From Aldehydirespirator sp965204415 (GTDB taxonomy: Bacteria; Actinomycetota; Acidimicrobiia; Acidimicrobiales; Aldehydirespiratoraceae): a stretch of DNA of 64,000 bases. Both the position numbers and the translations under genes were made by a program. Position 1 is the first letter of the stretch. Every line of letters begins with the position of its first letter. Under the pieces are notes generated by a model. The model made no database searches. It saw nothing but the letters and a program-made list of their open reading frames with translations, and was not told the DNA's origin. Positions 59,563-64,000 of the stretch are shown one piece after another. The DNA is taken from the NCBI GenBank assembly GCA_965204415.1, contig CBDBEL010000004.1, positions 1,054,001 through 1,118,000 on the forward strand, read 5' to 3'.

Positions 59563-60408
59563 ATGGCGGTGAAACAACCCGGCCCAGCCGCTCGGCCACT
59601 GCGGCTGTCACCCGCGGCCCGTACCGGCGTACGGCTGGTCCGCAGCTTCGCGGAGCGCGAGACCAAGGCGCTCTACAAGCGCAACGTGCTGGGCTGGCTG
59701 TGGTCGCTGCTGAAGCCGTTGACGACGGTGGCGGTGTACAGCCTGGTGTTCGGCGTGATCTACCGGGCCACCGCGCCGTCCACCGCCAACGGCCAGGCCG
59801 AGGTGTTCGCGCTCTACCTGTTCTCCGGGCTGGTGGTGTGGAACGTCTTCTACACCATCGTCAACGGCTCGATGCGCTGGATGGACGGCGTGAGCGAGCT
59901 GCGCAAGAAGATCTACTTCCCCACCGAGACGGCCCTCGTCGGAGGCGCGGCCGCCACGCTGCTGCAGAGCAGCCTCGAGGCCCTGGTGCTGGTGTTGATC
60001 ATGGCCGTGCTGGCGAACGTGTCCTGGACACTGGTCTTCCTGCCGGTGGCCATGCTGCTGGCCGCGCTGTTCGCTCTCGGACTCGGCTTCGCGGCCGCCA
60101 TCGTCAACGCCCGCTACCGCGACATCCAGCACCTCACCACCATCGTCTTGAGCGTCGGGTTCTTCATGGTGCCGATCGTCTACACGCCCGACATCGTGCC
60201 CGAGAGGGCATACGGGCTGCCGGTGGCCCGGATCGTCGAGCTGAATCCCCTCAACTCGGTCATCGCCGTCACCCGGGACGCGGTGTACTTCCTGGAGGTG
60301 CCCCGGCTGGCCGATCTGGCCACGGCCGCGGCTTGGGCGATCGGCACGTTCGCAGTCGGTCTCGCCTTCTTCCGCCGCCGGTCGATGGCGATAAGCGAGG
60401 AGCCGTGA
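59563..60408 (+). CDS. wzm: ABC-2 type polysaccharide export permease (Wzm-like)
   Basis: 281 residues, six membrane helices. Cytosolic N-terminus RETKALYKRNVLGWLWSLLKP is the hallmark of polysaccharide and teichoic-acid exporters (TagG/Wzm). ELRKKIYFPTE and NARYRDIQHLT are further family segments, followed by PIVYTPDIVP. It would form the channel moving undecaprenyl-linked glycan to the outer face. Its TGA overlaps the GTG of the ATPase gene (GTGA). Confidence 0.92.
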   Translation: MAVKQPGPAARPLRLSPAARTGVRLVRSFAERETKALYKRNVLGWLWSLLKPLTTVAVYSLVFGVIYRATAPSTANGQAEVFALYLFSGLVVWNVFYTIVNGSMRWMDGVSELRKKIYFPTETALVGGAAATLLQSSLEALVLVLIMAVLANVSWTLVFLPVAMLLAALFALGLGFAAAIVNARYRDIQHLTTIVLSVGFFMVPIVYTPDIVPERAYGLPVARIVELNPLNSVIAVTRDAVYFLEVPRLADLATAAAWAIGTFAVGLAFFRRRSMAISEEP

Positions 60409-61163
60409 GCGAGCCGGCCCCAGCCCCGGTGCAGGCCGTCGAGGTGTCCGACGTCTCGAAGCGCTTCCGTCTGGAGCTCAACCGTCCGACCTCGGTCAAG
60501 GAGGCGGTGCTGAGTTTCGGCCGCCGCGACGTGCGCCACCTGTGGGCCCTGCGCGACGTGTCGCTGACCATCGACAAGGGCTCGTTCTTCGGGCTCGTCG
60601 GGCACAACGGCAGCGGCAAGTCCACGCTCCTGCGGCTCATGGCCGGGATCCACCGTCCCACCAGCGGCCGGATCACGGCCCGGGGCCGGGTCTCGGCCCT
60701 GCTCGAGCTCGGATCCGGGTTCCATCCCGAGTTGACCGGACGTGAGAACGTGTTCCTCAACGGAGCCATGCTCGGGCTGAGCCGGCGCCAGATGGCCGCC
60801 GCCATGGACGACATCATCGAGTTCAGCGGAGTCGGCGACCAGATCGACGCCCCCGTGAAGATCTACTCCAGCGGCATGTACATGCGTCTCGGCTTCTCGG
60901 TGGCCGTGAACGTCGAGCCTGAGATCCTGCTGGTGGACGAGGTCATCGCGGTGGGCGACGAGGAGTTCCAGCAGCGGTGCCTGCGCCACATGGAGAGCCT
61001 CCGCTCCGGCGGCACGACCATCGTGCTGGTCTCCCACGAGACCGCGCTCGTGCGGGATTTGTGCGATCGCGTCGGCTGGCTGGACGGCGGGCGCCTCCGT
61101 TCCGTGGGAGATCCCGACGAGGTGGTGGACACCTACCTCCTCCATGCAACAGAACCCACGTGA
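60405..61163 (+). CDS. wzt: Polysaccharide ABC exporter ATPase (Wzt-like)
   Basis: 252 residues. An N-terminal strand VEVSDVSKRFRL, Walker A GHNGSGKST near 65, ELGSGFHPELTGREN (the polysaccharide-exporter subfamily Q-loop region), signature YSSGMYMRLGFS, Walker B ILLVDEVIAVGD and switch His in VSHETAL. It lacks the C-terminal carbohydrate-binding domain of long Wzt proteins. GTG at 60405 is coupled to wzm. Confidence 0.94.
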   Translation: MSEPAPAPVQAVEVSDVSKRFRLELNRPTSVKEAVLSFGRRDVRHLWALRDVSLTIDKGSFFGLVGHNGSGKSTLLRLMAGIHRPTSGRITARGRVSALLELGSGFHPELTGRENVFLNGAMLGLSRRQMAAAMDDIIEFSGVGDQIDAPVKIYSSGMYMRLGFSVAVNVEPEILLVDEVIAVGDEEFQQRCLRHMESLRSGGTTIVLVSHETALVRDLCDRVGWLDGGRLRSVGDPDEVVDTYLLHATEPT

Positions 61164-61216
61164 GGGACGCTAGGCTCCCGCCCCGGCGGGCGGCTAACAG
61201 GAGACGGGGTACCTCG

Positions 61217-63196
61217 ATGCCATCCCATCCCATTCGTTTGCTGCTCTGCGTGGTCTCGGTCGCCGCGGTGTTCCTCTCGGTTGCCGCCGTGCCGGCATCA
61301 GCCCATCCCCACGGACCGACCGACGACGACTACACCTTCATCGGCGGCGGGTGGGGGCACGGGACCGGCCTGAGCCAGTACGGCGCCCTGGGACGGGCCG
61401 AAGCCGGGCACACCTACGACGAGATCCTCGCGTTCTACTACGACGGCACCGACTTGACCACCGATCCCGGCCTGGTGCCCGACGACGTCGACGTGCGCAT
61501 CGCAGTCCACAACACCACCGTGTTCAGGCCCACCGGACTGCTGACGGTGTCGATGGACGGCCGCTTCCTGGACACCACCGTCAACACCCTCACCGTGCGC
61601 CGCGGCGACGGCGGCTGGCACATCAACTCCAGCAACATCGACTGGTGCCGGGGCTTCTGCAGCGGAACGGTGCTCACCGTGGACTTCAACGACGGCGAGC
61701 ATGTGAGGGTCTCCAACACCACCAACGGCGCCGAGCGCTACGCCCACGGTCAGTTCCAGTTGACTCCGGCGGCCAGAGGCGTAGCCAACTGCGGCAGCGC
61801 GAGCTCCAACCAGTACTGCCTGGTGATGGGCGAGTTGACCATGCAGCAGTACCTCTACGGCCTCGACGAGGTTCCCCACTCATGGCCGGCCGACGCCCTC
61901 AAGGCCCAGGCCGTGGCGGCCCGCAGTTACGCCACCGCCATCATGAGGGAGCGCGCCAGCTGGGCCGCTCCGTTCGACCTCTATGCCTCGACCCGCGACC
62001 AGGAGTACAAGGCGTGGGACTTCGAGCGAGAACCCGGCCACAGCGCCTGGAGCGACCAGGTGGACGCCACCGACGACACCGTGCTCACCCGTCAGGCATC
62101 CAACGAGGATCCGGTCGAGGTGATCGTCGGCTACTACAGCGCCTCCAACGGAGGCCACACCGCGGCCAACGAGGAGCCCCGCCGGGATCCCGTGCCGTAC
62201 CTGCTGGCCAAGCCCGACCCCTACGACGCCGCCCCCGACGCCAACGGCGACCCCCAGAACCCCACCCACTCCTGGGAGCGCACCTACAGCACCGAGCAGA
62301 TCAGCCAGTGGCTGGCCGACTATCCCTTCGCCGACCTCGACGTGGGCGAGATCTCCGAGATCCACATCTCAAGGCCCGGGCCGTCGGGCCGCATCGACGA
62401 CGCCCTGGTGACCCTGGTCGGGACCGATCGCACGCTCGAGGTGCGCAACGACAACGACGAGCCCTACGGCTACCGCTTCTACTGGGCGCTGGTGCTGGGG
62501 TGCCGCAACACACCGGGCTGCCGGCCCCCGCTCTCCACCAAGCTCGCGCTCCAGGGCTCCCACACCGCAGACGGCTACAGCGTCCACACCCTCCCCTTCA
62601 CCGACATCGCCTCGAACGCGCCCTATCTGGAGGCGGTGACGTGGATGCTCAACAACGATCTCACGACGGGCACGACACCCACTACCTTCTCCCCGGAGCG
62701 GTCGCTCACCCGGGCCCAGTTCGCCACGTTCCTCTGGCGGTTCGCGGGTGAACCCGAGTCCGCCGACGGTGCGTTGACCTTCAGCGACGTCGAGCCGGAG
62801 AGCTACTACTCGCAGGCCGTGGGATGGATGGTCGACCGGGACATAACCCTCGGATGCAGCACCGACCCCGTGGTGCTGTTCTGCCCGAACGACCCGCTGA
62901 AGGCGTCCCAGGTGGCTGCCTTCCTGTGGAACTTCGCGGGACGCACCTACAGCAACCATCCCGTGCCCTTCACCGACATCGGGATCAACGCCTACTACCT
63001 GGAGGCCGCCCGCTGGATGGTGGAACACGGTCTCTGGGTTGACGAGTTCTTCAACCCGCCCCGGGACCGGGCGAACTTCAACCAGTACCAAACCGTGGAC
63101 CGGGCCCGGATGGCGATGTTGATCTGGCGCCTCGCGGAGGCGCCGGGCGCGTTCGACACCGATGTGGACCTGCCGCCCTTGATGCGATCCCAGTGA
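61217..63196 (+). CDS. SpoIID/LytB-domain surface protein with C-terminal SLH-like repeats
   Basis: 659 residues. The signal peptide (MPSHPIRLLLCVVSVAAVFL, cleavage near ASAHP) is followed by an N-terminal segment FIGGGWGHGTGLSQYGALGRA that is typical of SpoIID proteins. The core motif SWPADALKAQAVAARSYA lies near 225-242, with GYYSASNGGHTAANE further on. Three SLH-like repeats close the protein (about 455-640: FTDIASNAPYLEAVTWML, TLGCSTDP...FCPNDP, FTDIGINAYYLEAARWMV). SpoIID enzymes cut or activate cutting of peptidoglycan glycan strands. ATG at 61217 is preceded by AGGAGA. Likely an envelope-remodelling enzyme held on the cell surface. Confidence 0.9.
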   Translation: MPSHPIRLLLCVVSVAAVFLSVAAVPASAHPHGPTDDDYTFIGGGWGHGTGLSQYGALGRAEAGHTYDEILAFYYDGTDLTTDPGLVPDDVDVRIAVHNTTVFRPTGLLTVSMDGRFLDTTVNTLTVRRGDGGWHINSSNIDWCRGFCSGTVLTVDFNDGEHVRVSNTTNGAERYAHGQFQLTPAARGVANCGSASSNQYCLVMGELTMQQYLYGLDEVPHSWPADALKAQAVAARSYATAIMRERASWAAPFDLYASTRDQEYKAWDFEREPGHSAWSDQVDATDDTVLTRQASNEDPVEVIVGYYSASNGGHTAANEEPRRDPVPYLLAKPDPYDAAPDANGDPQNPTHSWERTYSTEQISQWLADYPFADLDVGEISEIHISRPGPSGRIDDALVTLVGTDRTLEVRNDNDEPYGYRFYWALVLGCRNTPGCRPPLSTKLALQGSHTADGYSVHTLPFTDIASNAPYLEAVTWMLNNDLTTGTTPTTFSPERSLTRAQFATFLWRFAGEPESADGALTFSDVEPESYYSQAVGWMVDRDITLGCSTDPVVLFCPNDPLKASQVAAFLWNFAGRTYSNHPVPFTDIGINAYYLEAARWMVEHGLWVDEFFNPPRDRANFNQYQTVDRARMAMLIWRLAEAPGAFDTDVDLPPLMRSQ

Positions 63197-64000
63197 GGGC
63201 CGCCGGCGACGCGAGACCTGCAACCCCGATCCTGAGAAGGCTGGGATTCCGTTACCTGCATGTGATCGACGCGGCCACGCTGCTCGGGCTCATGGCCGCG
63301 ATCACGACCGTGCGCTTCGGATTGGACTGGCCCACCTATCCCCTGTCGCACTACGCGGTGGGGTTCGCCGTCGCCACCGGGCTGCACATGGGCATCTACT
63401 ACTTCGGAGGCATGTACGAGTACGAGCAGCGGCTCGGCCGGCCCCCCTGGCTGCCGAGGGCGACGCTGCTCACCCTGCTGGCGGTGGGCGCCGACGCCAC
63501 CGTGACCCTGCTCACCGGCCGCTACCTGATGCCGCGGGGAAACCTGGTGATCCTCGCCGTGACCGCGAGCCTCGTCGTGTCGTTCAACCGCTGGCTGGCC
63601 CGCCGCGTGAGGACGCGGCGATTCGGCAAGCCCCGCGTCCTTCTGATGGGAGAGCCCGACGACATCCGGGCCGCCCGGCGCCATCTGGGCGAGTCGGAGC
63701 CCGCCGCGACGATCGCCGGGGTGTCCGAGGATCCCTCCGACATCGTCACAGAGGTCAACCGCACCGGGGCGACCGATCTGCTGCTGCTCTCGGGCCAGCC
63801 CCTCGACACGATCTATCCGGAGCCTCTCGGCGAGCTGGAGGGCCGCCGCGTCGGCGTCTACCGGCGCATCACACCCTCGGACACGCTGCTGGGACTGCAG
63901 CGGACCCGCCAGATCGGCGGGATGCCCTTCGTGGCTCTCAGGGCTCACGCCCTGCCGACCTGCCGGCTGCGATTCAAGCGCCTCCTCGATCTGGTCTACC
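63193..64000 (+). CDS. Polyprenyl-phosphate sugar-1-phosphate transferase (WbaP/WcaJ-like), 3' end cut by window edge
   Basis: 269 codons are visible. GTG at 63193 overlaps the preceding gene's stop (GTGA). Four membrane helices (about 20-40, 50-70, 85-105, 110-130) are followed by a Rossmann-like cytosolic domain (FGKPRVLLMGEPDDIRAARR). The last residues, CRLRFKRLLDLVY, are the start of the bacterial sugar transferase domain (the KRxxDL motif) whose catalytic part lies beyond the window. It would prime polysaccharide synthesis by loading the first sugar phosphate onto undecaprenyl phosphate, completing the cluster with wzm/wzt. Confidence 0.85.
   Translation, partial: MRAAGDARPATPILRRLGFRYLHVIDAATLLGLMAAITTVRFGLDWPTYPLSHYAVGFAVATGLHMGIYYFGGMYEYEQRLGRPPWLPRATLLTLLAVGADATVTLLTGRYLMPRGNLVILAVTASLVVSFNRWLARRVRTRRFGKPRVLLMGEPDDIRAARRHLGESEPAATIAGVSEDPSDIVTEVNRTGATDLLLLSGQPLDTIYPEPLGELEGRRVGVYRRITPSDTLLGLQRTRQIGGMPFVALRAHALPTCRLRFKRLLDLVY

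Overview
The window is one contiguous piece of a GC-rich (about 70% by eye) actinobacterial chromosome, probably from the class Acidimicrobiia. Supporting signs are the coenzyme F420 genes cofD and cofE, many GTG/TTG starts, 4-bp start/stop overlaps (GTGA, ATGA), start codons placed directly after TANNNT -10 boxes, and cysteine-containing SLH-like surface repeats of the type 'GC...CP...TRAQMATFL'. No rRNA, tRNA or CRISPR array was seen. The clade assignment is inference from memory of gene families, not from a search.

Layout. 1-4.7 kb: a CPBP membrane protease (cut by the window edge), ftsH, and an unknown polytopic membrane protein. 4.7-10 kb (minus): an isochorismatase-fold protein, a large membrane GT2 glycosyltransferase and a DUF5719-type secreted protein. 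10-14 kb: GDP-sugar genes rmd and gmd, then cofD and cofE. 14-17.3 kb: an accessory patch with a DUF222/HNH endonuclease, the C-terminal stump of a type III DNA methyltransferase and a galE fragment. 17.2-20.3 kb: a substrate-binding lipoprotein with a tiny lipoprotein ORF coupled in front of it, and a beta-lactamase-fold hydrolase. 20.4-31 kb (minus): sugar-nucleotide genes (galE, nucleotidyltransferase, ugd), three GT4 glycosyltransferases, an LCP ligase and birA. 31-36.6 kb: a biotin-dependent carboxylase alpha chain and three mannosyltransferase-type genes. 36.8-50.2 kb (minus): a type VII secretion locus. 50.2-51.4 kb: a Panacea-domain gene and debris. 51.5-64 kb: polysaccharide assembly and export (GT4, GT2, O-antigen ligase, Wzm/Wzt, priming sugar transferase) with two SLH-bearing surface proteins, one carrying a GH16 glucanase.

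How the genes fit together. Most of the window builds the cell envelope: nucleotide sugars (GDP-mannose/GDP-rhamnose, UDP-galactose, UDP-glucuronate), their transfer, export, ligation (LCP) and remodelling (GH16, SpoIID). The type VII locus encodes a WXG100-like protein, an EspC-like protein, a large candidate effector, two small acidic or unknown proteins, an EssC-like ATPase with an FHA domain, and a transmembrane Ser/Thr kinase with FN3 and beta-propeller modules. The effector gene is split by a 1946-bp IS1634-type element with a perfect 5-bp target duplication; removing it restores one reading frame.

The most notable signals are: (1) a 17-G homopolymer placed exactly between a perfect TTGACA and a TACTTT box in front of the type VII operon, the design of a phase-variable promoter; (2) tandem duplications of stop/start junctions between co-transcribed genes, at least four of which create mini-ORFs that relay one gene's stop to the next gene's start; (3) a 141-bp interspersed intergenic repeat; and (4) the FHA-ATPase/kinase pairing in the type VII locus.
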